Positions 14,193-22,443 of a DNA stretch of 64,000 nucleotides are shown here, one piece after another. Origin of the DNA: Opitutaceae bacterium. GTDB lineage: Bacteria; Verrucomicrobiota; Verrucomicrobiia; Opitutales; Opitutaceae. Position 1 is the first letter of the stretch. Every line of letters starts with the position of its first letter. Location: NCBI GenBank assembly GCA_019634615.1, contig JAHCAZ010000003.1:124001-188000 (forward strand), read 5' to 3'. A program made the translations under genes and the position numbers. A model generated the notes under the pieces. The model ran no database searches, was not told where the DNA came from, and saw only the letters and a list, made by a program, of their open reading frames with translations.

Positions 14193-16145
14193 TCAGCGGC
14201 GCAGCCGCGCATAGCCGTCGCGCACGGCGGCGAGGGCGGGCTTGGGGGCGAAGGGGTAGGCGATGTAGGCGTCGGACATCTGGGGCCAGCTGTCGGCCAG
14301 GTTCCACAGGAAGATGCCCCAGCAATCCGGCTGGTGGCCGTAGAACTCAATCCAGAACTCCGTCGCCTCGGCCTGCAGCTGCTGGGTCATCCGGATGAGC
14401 TCGTCGAGGTCCTGCGGGTCCGGCCAGCCGCGGGCGCGGATGCTCTGCCACAGGGTCTCGTAGCGGCCGGTGCGGTCGCGCCGGTTGCAGTCGGCGCCGT
14501 GCATGAGGTACTCCTCGTGCCAGATCGGCCAGAGCCGGTCGCGGCTGACAAACGACTCGACGACCTCCCTCGAAGGCATGCCCAGGTGGCCGATCTCGGT
14601 GATCATCCGCGGCTGCAAGTCCGTGTAGAACGGGTCGCGGTACGATTTGCCGTGGGCCCAGAGGTGGCAGTCGCCCTGGAGATCGGAGTTGGCGTCCGTG
14701 ATCTCGGGCGAGTACGGCGAGGTCGGCACGTACGGCGAGCCGGGGGCATGGGTCTGCACGGCCTCGCGGAGGACGACCTGGCCGAGCGGGTTGTGCCGGT
14801 ATTCCGGCGCGAAGAGCCGCTTGGCGGCGGTGTCCTCGTTCTCGTTGTCGCCGAACCAGCCGCAGATGCACGGGTGGTGGCGCAGGCTGCGCACGATGTG
14901 GTCGGCCTCGCGACGCGCCTCCGCGAGGAACCCGGGGTCCTGCGGGTAGCAGGCGCAGGCGTACATGAAGTCGTGCAGCACGATCAGCCCGAGCTCGTCG
15001 CAGAGCGTGTAGAAATCCTCGTGCTCGTAGATGCCGCCGCCCCACACGCGGAGCGCGTTGATGTTGGCGGCCTTGGCGGCGTGCAGCAGCGCGGCGTAGC
15101 GGGCGCGGTCGACGCGGGCAAAGATCGCGTCGGCCGGCGTCCAGTTCATGCCCTTGAGGAACAGGTCGCGGCCGTTGACGCGCAGCTTGAACGAAACCGT
15201 GCCGTCGGCGCCCGGCTCCTGGATGAAGGCGCTGGTGCGCAGGCCGCAGCGACCGGACTGCCGGTCGAGGATCGCGCCGTCGCGACTGAGGGTCGCCGAC
15301 CAGTCGTACAAGGCCTGCGTCCCGTGGTCGTGGGGCCACCAGGCGTGGGGCGAGTCGATGCGAAAGCGCACGGTGGCGCGGCCGCCGGCGTCGTCGCACG
15401 GGATCGCGAGCGTGCGCGCCTGGCCGGCGACGACGAGGTCGCACGCGACGGTCCCCGGGGCGCCGGCGTTGCGTCGCACCTCGACGAGCGCCTCAACCTC
15501 CGCGGCGTCCGGGCCGAGCTCGAGGGTGCGCACCCACACGCGGTCGATCTCGACGGGCTCGGCGACGATCCACGAGACGGGCTTCCAGATGCCGATCGTG
15601 ACCAGGCGCGGCGAGATGTTCCAGCCGTGGCACGACTGGGCCTTGCGCACGTGCAGCCGGTTGAAGTTGCCCGAGCCGCGCACGGCGGCGTCCTGGAAAA
15701 ACTGCGGCGGGAAGGCGGGCGCGCCGAGGCAGACCTCGAGCCGGTTCGCCCCGGGCCGCACGTGCTCGGTGACATCGAGCCGCAGGGGCGTGAACATATT
15801 GGCGTGCCGCCCGACCTCGGTGCCGTTGAGGAAGACCGTGGCAAAGACATCGAGGCCCTCGAAGTGCAGGTGCAGCCGCTGGCCCGGCGCGAGGTCCGGC
15901 GGCGTCACGTCGGCGCGGTACCACCAGTCCCAGTCCTCCATCCAGCGGCAGTGGTCGGTGTTCCGGCCGAAGAACGGGTCGTCGATCTTCCCGGCGCGCA
16001 TCAAGTCGAGGTGCACGTCGCCCGGCACCTCGGCCGGCAACCAGCGCCGGTCGAGCGGCATCGCGGAGCAGCCGCGCGTCGGTCCGAGGCGCGGCTCGGC
16101 ATACATGACCTGCCAGTCGGCGCTCAGGGGGAGGATGTTTTTCAT
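14193..16145 (-). CDS. GH2 beta-mannosidase-type hydrolase (copy 1)
   Basis: The ATG at 16145 gives 650 aa. It is a GH2 protein of the beta-mannosidase branch: N-terminal sugar-binding fold 'VPGDVHLDLMRAGKIDDPFFG', 'DWDWWYRADV', 'KGMNWTPADAIFARV', 'ALRVWGGGIYEHEDFY'. The probable acid/base is E435 in 'WFGDNENE' and the nucleophile E517 in 'PRMITEIGH'. It is shorter than canonical mannosidases (about 800-850 aa) because the C-terminal beta domains are missing. There is no signal peptide. The start overlaps the stop of the URO-D-like gene by 4 bp. A paralogue is encoded at 35561-37519. Confidence 0.9.
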   Translation of the reverse strand: MKNILPLSADWQVMYAEPRLGPTRGCSAMPLDRRWLPAEVPGDVHLDLMRAGKIDDPFFGRNTDHCRWMEDWDWWYRADVTPPDLAPGQRLHLHFEGLDVFATVFLNGTEVGRHANMFTPLRLDVTEHVRPGANRLEVCLGAPAFPPQFFQDAAVRGSGNFNRLHVRKAQSCHGWNISPRLVTIGIWKPVSWIVAEPVEIDRVWVRTLELGPDAAEVEALVEVRRNAGAPGTVACDLVVAGQARTLAIPCDDAGGRATVRFRIDSPHAWWPHDHGTQALYDWSATLSRDGAILDRQSGRCGLRTSAFIQEPGADGTVSFKLRVNGRDLFLKGMNWTPADAIFARVDRARYAALLHAAKAANINALRVWGGGIYEHEDFYTLCDELGLIVLHDFMYACACYPQDPGFLAEARREADHIVRSLRHHPCICGWFGDNENEDTAAKRLFAPEYRHNPLGQVVLREAVQTHAPGSPYVPTSPYSPEITDANSDLQGDCHLWAHGKSYRDPFYTDLQPRMITEIGHLGMPSREVVESFVSRDRLWPIWHEEYLMHGADCNRRDRTGRYETLWQSIRARGWPDPQDLDELIRMTQQLQAEATEFWIEFYGHQPDCWGIFLWNLADSWPQMSDAYIAYPFAPKPALAAVRDGYARLRR

Positions 16146-17083
16146 GGGCGGGGGCGCGGACGGGCACAGAACTCGCGGAACACGTGCAGCATGTACTCGT
16201 AGTTGCGCAGCGGCATGCCGGGGAAGATGGTGTTCGACGTGCCAAAGATGTAGCCGCCGCCGGGGCTCGCGTTTTCCAGGCAGTACAGGGCGGAGCGGCG
16301 GATGGCCTCGTCGGGCCCCTCCTGCAGCAGGCTGCACTGGACGTTGCCCATGAGGGCCAGGCGCCCCTGGCAGCGGCGCTTCACCTCCGCGATGTCCATG
16401 CCGGCCATCGGGTCGACCGACTGGAAGCAGGCGGCGCCGAGGGCGAGAAAGTCGTCCAGGACCGGCAGGATGTTGCCGTCGGTGTGCACAAACGGGATCA
16501 TCCCGCGCCGCCGGATGTGCGCCATCTGCTCGGCGAGGTAGGGGAAGACGAACTCGCGGCAGTCCGCCGGCGCGATGAACGGGCCGGAGTTGTAGGCGAT
16601 GTCATTGACGACGTGGATGAAGTCCGCGCCGGCGTCGGCCATGCGGTCGATCGTGGCGCAGGCGGTGCGGCTGCGCTCGCGGGCGATCGCGTGGACGCGG
16701 TCCGGCCGCTCCTTGAGGTCGCAGGCGAACTCCTCCCAGTCCGGCACGCTCTCGATGGCCCAGACGCTCATGCCGACGACACCGCCGACGAGGATGCGCT
16801 CGCCAAAGGTCCGCTTCGCGGCCCGCACGCCGTCGGGATCGCTCCACGGCCAGTACACGAGGAGGGCATCCCATTGGAAGCGCTCGATGATGCGCTCGTA
16901 GATGTCCAGGCATTGCCTGATGGCCTCGGCCTTCCGCGGGGCGGTCATGTCCGCCCATTCCCGGCGGTCGGGAAAGCGCACGCCGAACGCCTCATGCTCG
17001 AGCTCGAACATCGTCTCGAAGTGCGGCGGCCGGTCCGGCTCCTCGAACCGGAGGGTCTTGAGCATGCGCTCCTTGCCGGTCAT
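16142..17083 (-). CDS. Uroporphyrinogen decarboxylase-like (URO-D superfamily) protein
   Basis: The 313-aa protein starts 'MTGKERMLKTLRFEEPDRPP', the standard opening of the URO-D/MtaA superfamily, and continues 'IRRRGMIPFVHTDGNILPVL', 'GAACFQSVDPMAGMDIAEVK' and 'RLALMGNVQC'. The heme-pathway enzyme is unlikely because of the sugar-cluster context. Corrinoid methyltransferases of this superfamily have an H-x-C zinc motif; here the position reads H-T-D, so methyl transfer is doubtful. Members of this subgroup are common in verrucomicrobial glycan clusters and lack a known reaction. Confidence 0.75.
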   Translation of the reverse strand: MTGKERMLKTLRFEEPDRPPHFETMFELEHEAFGVRFPDRREWADMTAPRKAEAIRQCLDIYERIIERFQWDALLVYWPWSDPDGVRAAKRTFGERILVGGVVGMSVWAIESVPDWEEFACDLKERPDRVHAIARERSRTACATIDRMADAGADFIHVVNDIAYNSGPFIAPADCREFVFPYLAEQMAHIRRRGMIPFVHTDGNILPVLDDFLALGAACFQSVDPMAGMDIAEVKRRCQGRLALMGNVQCSLLQEGPDEAIRRSALYCLENASPGGGYIFGTSNTIFPGMPLRNYEYMLHVFREFCARPRPRP

Positions 17084-17117
17084 GGCGCGGGTGACGGCAA
17101 ACGCGGGTGGCGCGGGC

Positions 17118-17963
17118 TCAGGCGAACTTCTCGAGCTTGGTCCAGTCGTAGTCCTCGCCGCAGGGGCCGCCCATGGCGGAGGAGCGGCGCTCGATGACCC
17201 GGCCGTTGAAGTCGTGCAGCGGGAAATACCAGCTCACGATCTCCTCGGCGGTGGACGGCATGTAGTGGGCGATGAAGCTGCGGCGCCACAGCGTCGGGTG
17301 GGTGTTGGGCTCGGAGCCGTGGATGACGCTGCCGTTGAAGAACAGGACGTCACCCGGGTCGAGGACCGCGGGCACGGGCTGGCGGCCGTCGGGCGGCGGG
17401 ACGTAGTTGTTGACGAAGCTGCGCTTGCCGTCGGCGGGCTGCGGGCACTGGATCGCGAGGTTGTGCGTGCCCGGGACGACATTCAGGCCGCCATTTTCCG
17501 GGATGGCGGGGTCGATGGCGGTCCAGGCGGCGATGCAGGTGCCGGGCTTCACCATGAGGTAGAAATTGTCCTGGTGCAGGGCCTGGCCGCGGCTGCCGGG
17601 CGGCTTGAAATAGACCATGGACTGGCAGGCGATCGGGTCCTCGTCCTCGAGGAGCGCGCGGACGATCGCGCCGATGCGCGGGTCGAGCATCATCTGCTTG
17701 CCGATCGGCTGGTGACGGTGGAGGTGCAGCATCCGCGGGTAGCGCTTGAGCGGATCCGGGTCGAGGGAGCCGTCGGGGTTGACCTTGGGTTCCCAGTACT
17801 CGGGGATGGGCTGGCCGGCGGCGGCGAGGTCGTCGATCACGCGCTTGATCGCGGCGATCTCGGCCTTGGTCCACAACTGGCGGACGATCAGGTAGCCCTC
17901 GGTGCGGTAGAACTCCCGTTGCTCCGGGGTGAGGGTGTAGGCGGGGGCGGTGTTCGCTTTCAT
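17118..17963 (-). CDS. Phytanoyl-CoA dioxygenase (PhyH) family Fe(II)/2OG oxygenase
   Basis: The 281-aa protein has the facial triad H130-x-D132 ('LHQDNFYL') and distal H215 ('VIHGSEPN'), with an Arg pair following ('LWRRSF') that would bind 2-oxoglutarate. 'DPGDVLFFNGSVIHGS' is diagnostic of PhyH. These non-heme iron enzymes hydroxylate or oxidatively demethylate small molecules. It lies 19 bp after an SDR gene and 34 bp before the URO-D-like gene. The substrate is not known; oxidative removal of a sugar substituent is one possibility. Confidence 0.87.
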   Translation of the reverse strand: MKANTAPAYTLTPEQREFYRTEGYLIVRQLWTKAEIAAIKRVIDDLAAAGQPIPEYWEPKVNPDGSLDPDPLKRYPRMLHLHRHQPIGKQMMLDPRIGAIVRALLEDEDPIACQSMVYFKPPGSRGQALHQDNFYLMVKPGTCIAAWTAIDPAIPENGGLNVVPGTHNLAIQCPQPADGKRSFVNNYVPPPDGRQPVPAVLDPGDVLFFNGSVIHGSEPNTHPTLWRRSFIAHYMPSTAEEIVSWYFPLHDFNGRVIERRSSAMGGPCGEDYDWTKLEKFA

Positions 17964-17982
17964 GGGGGGTGGGGGTTGGGAA

Positions 17983-18726
17983 TCAGATGGCGGTCATGGT
18001 GTTGCCGCCGCAGACGGGCAGGAAGACGCCGGTGATGTAGCCGGCGAGGTCGGAGGCGAGGAAGGCGACGGCGTTGGCGATGTCCTGTTCCTCGCCCCAA
18101 CGCTTGAGCGGGATGCCGTTCACGTACCAGTCGGGGCGGCCGGCGGCGGGGCGGTTCTCGCTGACCATCCAGCCGGGGGCGACCTGGTTGACGGTGATGC
18201 CGTGCTCGCCGACCTCGCGGGCGAGGACGCGCAGGACGCCGTCCATGCCGCGCTTGCCGGCGACGTAGGCCGACTGGTTGGCGGTGTTCTGCAGGGCGCA
18301 CTCCGTGTTGATGGCGATGAAGCGGCCGTGCCTGCGGGCCTTCATGTCGGGGATGAAGGCCTGCGCCATGAGCACGTTCTGCAGGACGCAGCTCTCGAAC
18401 TGCGAGCGGTAGTCGTCGGGCGACTGCTCGAGGACCTTGGTCCATTGGTATTGGATGACGGCGTTGGTGACGACGATGTCCGGGGCGCCGAGACGCGCCT
18501 TCACCGCATCGCGCAGGCGGTCGACGTCGGCCTTCACGGTGATGTCGGCCTGGAAGCTGGCGGAGCCCGGCAGCTCGCGCTCGAGCGCCGCGGCCCGGTC
18601 GGCCGCCTTGTGGTAATGGATGGCCACGCGGGCGCCGCAGCCGGCGAGCGTGCGGGCGATGACGCGGCCGAGTTCGCCGGTGGCGCCGGTGACGAGGGCG
18701 GTGCGGTTGCGGAGGTCGATGTTCAT
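17983..18726 (-). CDS. SDR-family oxidoreductase A
   Basis: The ATG at 18726 gives 247 aa: nucleotide motif 'TGATGELGRVIARTL', then 'DIVVTNAVIQYQWTKV' where the family NNAG is altered to T-N-A-V, a catalytic region 'AINTECALQN..NQSAYVAGKRG' with Tyr and Lys spaced YxxxK, and 'QVAPGWMVSENRP'. The usual catalytic Ser before Tyr appears replaced in 'NTECALQ', so activity may be altered. The start overlaps the stop of SDR B (ATGA). It probably acts as an NAD(P)-dependent sugar or polyol dehydrogenase. Confidence 0.85.
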   Translation of the reverse strand: MNIDLRNRTALVTGATGELGRVIARTLAGCGARVAIHYHKAADRAAALERELPGSASFQADITVKADVDRLRDAVKARLGAPDIVVTNAVIQYQWTKVLEQSPDDYRSQFESCVLQNVLMAQAFIPDMKARRHGRFIAINTECALQNTANQSAYVAGKRGMDGVLRVLAREVGEHGITVNQVAPGWMVSENRPAAGRPDWYVNGIPLKRWGEEQDIANAVAFLASDLAGYITGVFLPVCGGNTMTAI

Positions 18727-19478
18727 GCGCACACGGCCTGGTGGCCGCCGTCGACGATGAGGCCCACGCCGTTGATGTAGGCCGCCTGGGGCGAGCAGAG
18801 CAGGGCGACCGCGTTGCCGATGTCCTCCGGCGTGCCGATGCGGCCGACCGGGACGCGCGTCTTGATGAACGCGGCGGGCTCGGGCTTCTCCCAGTGGAAC
18901 CGGGTGAGATCGGTGAGGATCATGCCGGGCGCGACGCCGTTGCAGGTGATGCCCTTCGGGCCGAGGGCGATGGCGAAGCTCTTCATCAGCATGTGCAGCC
19001 CGGCCTTGGAGGCGGCGTAGTCGCCCTGCTGGGCGGAGGTGACGTTCACCGCGAGGGAGGTGATGAAGACGATGCGGCCGCCCTGGCCGCGCTTGATCAT
19101 CTCGGCGGCGACGAGCTGGGTGCAGTGGAACGCGCCGTTCAGGTTCACGTCCATGGTCTTTTTGAACATGGCCTCGCTCATCTCCATGATGTCGACGAAC
19201 GGGCAGATGCCGGCGTTGTTCACGAGGATGTCGATCTGGCCGAAGCGCTTCACCGCCTGGCGCACGACCGCGGCGACCTGGGTGCGCCGGGTGATGTCGC
19301 AGCCGACGCCGAGCGTCTTCACGCCGGTCTCGGCCGCGAGTTGCTTGGCGGAGGCGCGGGCCGCCTTGGCGTTCACGTCGGCGATGACGATGCTCGTGCC
19401 CTGGCGGGCGAGGCAGGTGGCGATGCCGTAGCCGATGCCGCGCGCGGCGCCGGTGATGAGAGCGACTCTTTTCTGCAT
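18723..19478 (-). CDS. SDR-family oxidoreductase B
   Basis: The ATG at 19478 ('MQKRVALITGAARGIGYGI') gives 251 aa of classical SDR: TGAARGIG cofactor loop, 'ILVNNAGICPF', Ser in 'FITSLAVNVTS', and 'YAASKAGLHML' with the YxxxK pair. 'GPKGITCNGVAPGMILTDLT' completes the family pattern. The active site is intact, unlike neighbouring SDR A, so the two may form a hetero-oligomer or act in sequence. A 64-bp gap separates it from the SGNH gene. Confidence 0.9.
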   Translation of the reverse strand: MQKRVALITGAARGIGYGIATCLARQGTSIVIADVNAKAARASAKQLAAETGVKTLGVGCDITRRTQVAAVVRQAVKRFGQIDILVNNAGICPFVDIMEMSEAMFKKTMDVNLNGAFHCTQLVAAEMIKRGQGGRIVFITSLAVNVTSAQQGDYAASKAGLHMLMKSFAIALGPKGITCNGVAPGMILTDLTRFHWEKPEPAAFIKTRVPVGRIGTPEDIGNAVALLCSPQAAYINGVGLIVDGGHQAVCA

Positions 19479-19542
19479 GATCGGGGCTGGGGTTGAGGAT
19501 GGGGAAACCGGCAGGCCGGGTGGGGCCCAACCGGGGGATAAT

Positions 19543-20529
19543 TCAGACAATGATGGCAGGATCGGGCAGGACGCGAGCCAGGTTGTCGGCGAGCAGGCGG
19601 AAGCCGGCGTCGGTGGGGTGGATGCCGTCCGTGAAAAGTTCGGGCCAGGCCGGCAGCAGGCTGAGGCCGTCGAGGAGGCGGAGCGACGGATCGGCGACGG
19701 CGGCCACGGCTTCGGCCGCGGCCACGCGGTACGCCTCGAGGCCCAGGCCCCGGTGCTTCGGTGCGTCCTCGCTGCTCCACAGCGGCGTGATCACGACGAT
19801 GGGCCGGCGGGCCGGCCCGCCGCGGCGCAGGGCGCGGATCATCCCGGCGAGCTGATCGCGCGTATCGGCCGGCGACCGCTGCTGGAAGTAGTCGTTGTAA
19901 CCGAGCAGGATCGTGACGAGGTCGGCCGGGATTGCGGCGAGCGCCTCGCCGTCAACCGCCTCGGCGAAGCGCCCGCCGATCCCGGCATTCAGGACGGACC
20001 AGCCGCGACGGGCCCCAACAAGGGCTGGGTAGGTACCAAGGAGCGACGAGGCCCGGAAGCCCTGCGTGATCGAATCGCCGCAGGCGAGCCAGCGCGGCCG
20101 CGCGGGCTCAGGCCCCGCCGGCACCACGCGGGCGCCGTCGTTCAGGGTGAAGCCGCCGCAATCGACCGACTCGGCATAGGGGAAATGAAAACGCAGCGCG
20201 CGGGGTCCGTCGGCTTTCGGCAGGGGGATGGCCCAGTCGTATGCCGCCGGGCCGCTGGCGGGAACGGCTCCCGTGGCCACCACGGCGCCCCCGCACGTGA
20301 GGACGACGGTGCCGTCGACTGCATCGCGGCGGGTGTGGCGGCCGTTGCGCCGGAGGTGCACGATCAGCGCGACCGCGTCGGTGACCAGCTCCAGCGTCGC
20401 GCCCGGGGCGTCGGCACTGAGTCCGCCGTCATCGGTCGTTGGCCGGTCGACGCGCAGCCAGCCGTCCGCGTTCGCGGAGCGCAGGGCGCCGCGCAGGACG
20501 AGACGCGGATCGGTCGCGGCGATTTTCAC
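19543..20529 (-). CDS. SGNH/GDSL hydrolase
   Basis: The 328-aa protein has an N-terminal beta-rich region (about 1-140) and a C-terminal SGNH domain. Block I is 'LACGDSITQG', block III is 'TILLGYNDYF', and block V is 'DGIHPTDAGF' with catalytic Asp and His. The two-domain shape resembles carbohydrate esterases of the CE2/CE3-like type that remove acetyl groups from glycans. There is no signal peptide, so it would act in the cytoplasm. Its start overlaps the DegT gene stop by 4 bp. Confidence 0.85.
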   Translation of the reverse strand: MKIAATDPRLVLRGALRSANADGWLRVDRPTTDDGGLSADAPGATLELVTDAVALIVHLRRNGRHTRRDAVDGTVVLTCGGAVVATGAVPASGPAAYDWAIPLPKADGPRALRFHFPYAESVDCGGFTLNDGARVVPAGPEPARPRWLACGDSITQGFRASSLLGTYPALVGARRGWSVLNAGIGGRFAEAVDGEALAAIPADLVTILLGYNDYFQQRSPADTRDQLAGMIRALRRGGPARRPIVVITPLWSSEDAPKHRGLGLEAYRVAAAEAVAAVADPSLRLLDGLSLLPAWPELFTDGIHPTDAGFRLLADNLARVLPDPAIIV

Positions 20530-22322
20530 CAGGAGACCTTGCGGTAGGCTTGGATGACACTTGCACCGATCCGGTCAACGTCGGTGTCGATGAACCGCGG
20601 GCCCATCGCCAGCGGGGTGTAGCGCTGGAGCCACTCCTGGGTCGCCGGGAAATCCGCCGGGGCGGGAGGCGCCGGGGGCCAGTCCGGGGTCTTGACGCCA
20701 TGGATGCACGAGCGGGAGCGGACGTAATCGGCCTCCAGCAGGTTCGTCATGCCCGACGAGGGGCCGACCTGGATGCCGTCCGCGAGGAGCATCGCGGTGG
20801 CGGCGGCGGCGCGGGCGCGCTCGCCCCAGTCGATGAACAGCGTGATCTGCGAGTCGCCGGCGGCGTCGCCGGTCGGGCGGAAGCCCAGCCGCGGGCACGC
20901 CCGGCCCAGGAGGGCCCGCAGGCGCTGCGTGTGGCGGCGACAGCGTCGGATGAGCCAGGGCAGGCGGGTGAGCTGGACGAGGGCCACGGTCGCGGTGATC
21001 TCGCTCATGCGGTACTGGTTGCCCGGGAAGGGGGCGGTGAGCGCCGTGCCCTGGGTCTGCTTGAGGAAGACCGGCCGGATGATGCCGAGATCGTGGTACC
21101 GCACGGCGCGCTCGAAGAGGACCTGGTCCTGGCAGAGCAGGGCGCCGCCCTCGCCGCTGGAGATGATCTTGTTGGCCTGGAAACTGAGGATGCCGATGTC
21201 GCCCAGCGTGCCCAGCGGCTGGCCCTCGTAGCGGGAGCCGAGGGCCTGCGCGCAGTCCTCGATGACGCGGAGGCCGTGGCGGCGGGCGGTCCGGAGGATG
21301 TCGCCGAGGCGGGCCGGTCCGCCCTGGTAATGCACGACGATCACGGCCTTCGTGCGCGGCGTGATGCGGCGGGCGAAGTCGGCGGGATCGAGGTTGAGCG
21401 TGGCGTCGATCTCGGCGAACACGGGCGTGAGGCCGAAGTGGAGGATCGCGTTGTAGCACGAGAACCAGCTGAACGCGGGCACGATCACCTCGTCGCCCGG
21501 CTGGGCGCCGAGGGCGGCGATCGCGCAGTTGAGCGCGGCGGAGCCGGATGAGACCGCGACGGCGAACGGCGCGCCGGAGCGCCGCCGCAGCAGGTTCTCG
21601 AGATCCTCCGAGCTGCGGGGGTGGTCGATGCCGTAGTGGCGGAAGAGGGTCTTGCGGCGGACCACCTGCCGGAGATTCAGCGTCTCCTTCACGCCCAGCC
21701 AGTCGGCGCCGAGCATCGTGCGGGGGAGGGCGGCCGGGTGACCGGCGCGCCGGTGCTGCACGGTGCGCCAGGTTTTTCGCAGCGCCGCCAGGCAATCCGC
21801 GCGGCTTTCGCCCCAGGCCCAGTGGAGGTTCCCGTGACAACCGGCCCAGCGCTCGAAGCAGTCCATCTCGTCAAGCACGGCGCCCTGCGCGTCGCGGGGA
21901 TTCAGCAGCAGGAAGTGCACGTCGGGCGGCGGCGGCTGCCGGCCGAAGACCTGGGCGCAGGCATCGGGCCGGGCGCCGGGCAGGACGAGGTCCTCGATGA
22001 CGACGAGGGCGACGCCCAGGCCGGCGAGGAAGGACTCCCAGCCGGCGGGCAGGAGGCTGCCGTGGAGGATCAGGAACCCGGGCGCGCCTTGGTGTTGCGC
22101 GGAGGAGTGGACCAGGCGACGCACGGCCCGGTCGCGGGTCCGGCTGGGGCCCGGGCTGGTCGGCGCGCTGGACCACAGGGCGGGGTGCTCGATCCGACGC
22201 GGGTAGACTGCCAGCCCGTTGACTTTTCGGTTCAGCGCGACGCGCTCGGCGTTCAGGTTGGTCGATTGGGATCGGGCCACGGTCGGTAAAGGCGAAAGAC
22301 GCAGGGGTTTGGCGGATTGCAC
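20526..22322 (-). CDS. DegT/DnrJ/EryC1 aminotransferase-fold protein with extra N-terminal domain
   Basis: The 598-aa protein is much longer than the usual 370-400 aa. Residues about 215-598 are a DegT-type PLP domain: 'VSSGSAALNCAIAALGAQPG', 'VIVPAFSWFSCYNAI', 'VIEDCAQALGSRYEG', and 'SFQANKIISSGEGG' with the PLP Lys at about 385. Residues 1-210 ('FLILHGSLLPAGWESFL', 'DVHFLLLNPRDAQGAVLDE') match no family I know. The catalytic Lys is kept, so sugar aminotransferase or dehydratase activity is plausible. It is the first gene of the long minus-strand operon, with operator-like sequence just upstream. The start could be later than the ATG at 22322. Confidence 0.82.
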   Translation of the reverse strand: MQSAKPLRLSPLPTVARSQSTNLNAERVALNRKVNGLAVYPRRIEHPALWSSAPTSPGPSRTRDRAVRRLVHSSAQHQGAPGFLILHGSLLPAGWESFLAGLGVALVVIEDLVLPGARPDACAQVFGRQPPPPDVHFLLLNPRDAQGAVLDEMDCFERWAGCHGNLHWAWGESRADCLAALRKTWRTVQHRRAGHPAALPRTMLGADWLGVKETLNLRQVVRRKTLFRHYGIDHPRSSEDLENLLRRRSGAPFAVAVSSGSAALNCAIAALGAQPGDEVIVPAFSWFSCYNAILHFGLTPVFAEIDATLNLDPADFARRITPRTKAVIVVHYQGGPARLGDILRTARRHGLRVIEDCAQALGSRYEGQPLGTLGDIGILSFQANKIISSGEGGALLCQDQVLFERAVRYHDLGIIRPVFLKQTQGTALTAPFPGNQYRMSEITATVALVQLTRLPWLIRRCRRHTQRLRALLGRACPRLGFRPTGDAAGDSQITLFIDWGERARAAAATAMLLADGIQVGPSSGMTNLLEADYVRSRSCIHGVKTPDWPPAPPAPADFPATQEWLQRYTPLAMGPRFIDTDVDRIGASVIQAYRKVSW

Positions 22323-22334
22323 GCGAAAATTGAA

Positions 22335-22363
22335 CAGATATTTTGAAATCTGAGTATATACAG
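22335..22363 (-). promoter_or_regulatory. Operator-like palindromes upstream of the DegT operon
   Basis: Two overlapping dyads lie in this A/T-rich island: CAGAT-N8-ATCTG at 22335-22352 and, read on the minus strand, CTGTATATACTCAG at 22350-22363. A TTGACT hexamer lies 3 bp before the second dyad (22372-22367, minus). The second dyad matches 11 of 14 bases of a site at 23672-23685 on the other side of the regulator gene. The link to the GntR/LacI protein is inferred from position. Confidence 0.45.
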
Positions 22364-22443
22364 AAAAGTCAAGATGTGTTTTACATCGACGCGAGCGACG
22401 AGGGTGCCCGTGGCGGGCGGACCGACCGGCGCGGCGGGCGCGT

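Noticed and set aside
16142-17083. Heme biosynthesis uroporphyrinogen decarboxylase (hemE)
   Set aside because: The start resembles the superfamily, but the context is a glycosidase operon and the sequence pattern fits the URO-D-like subgroup, not HemE. A corrinoid methyltransferase was also rejected because the HxC zinc motif is H-T-D.
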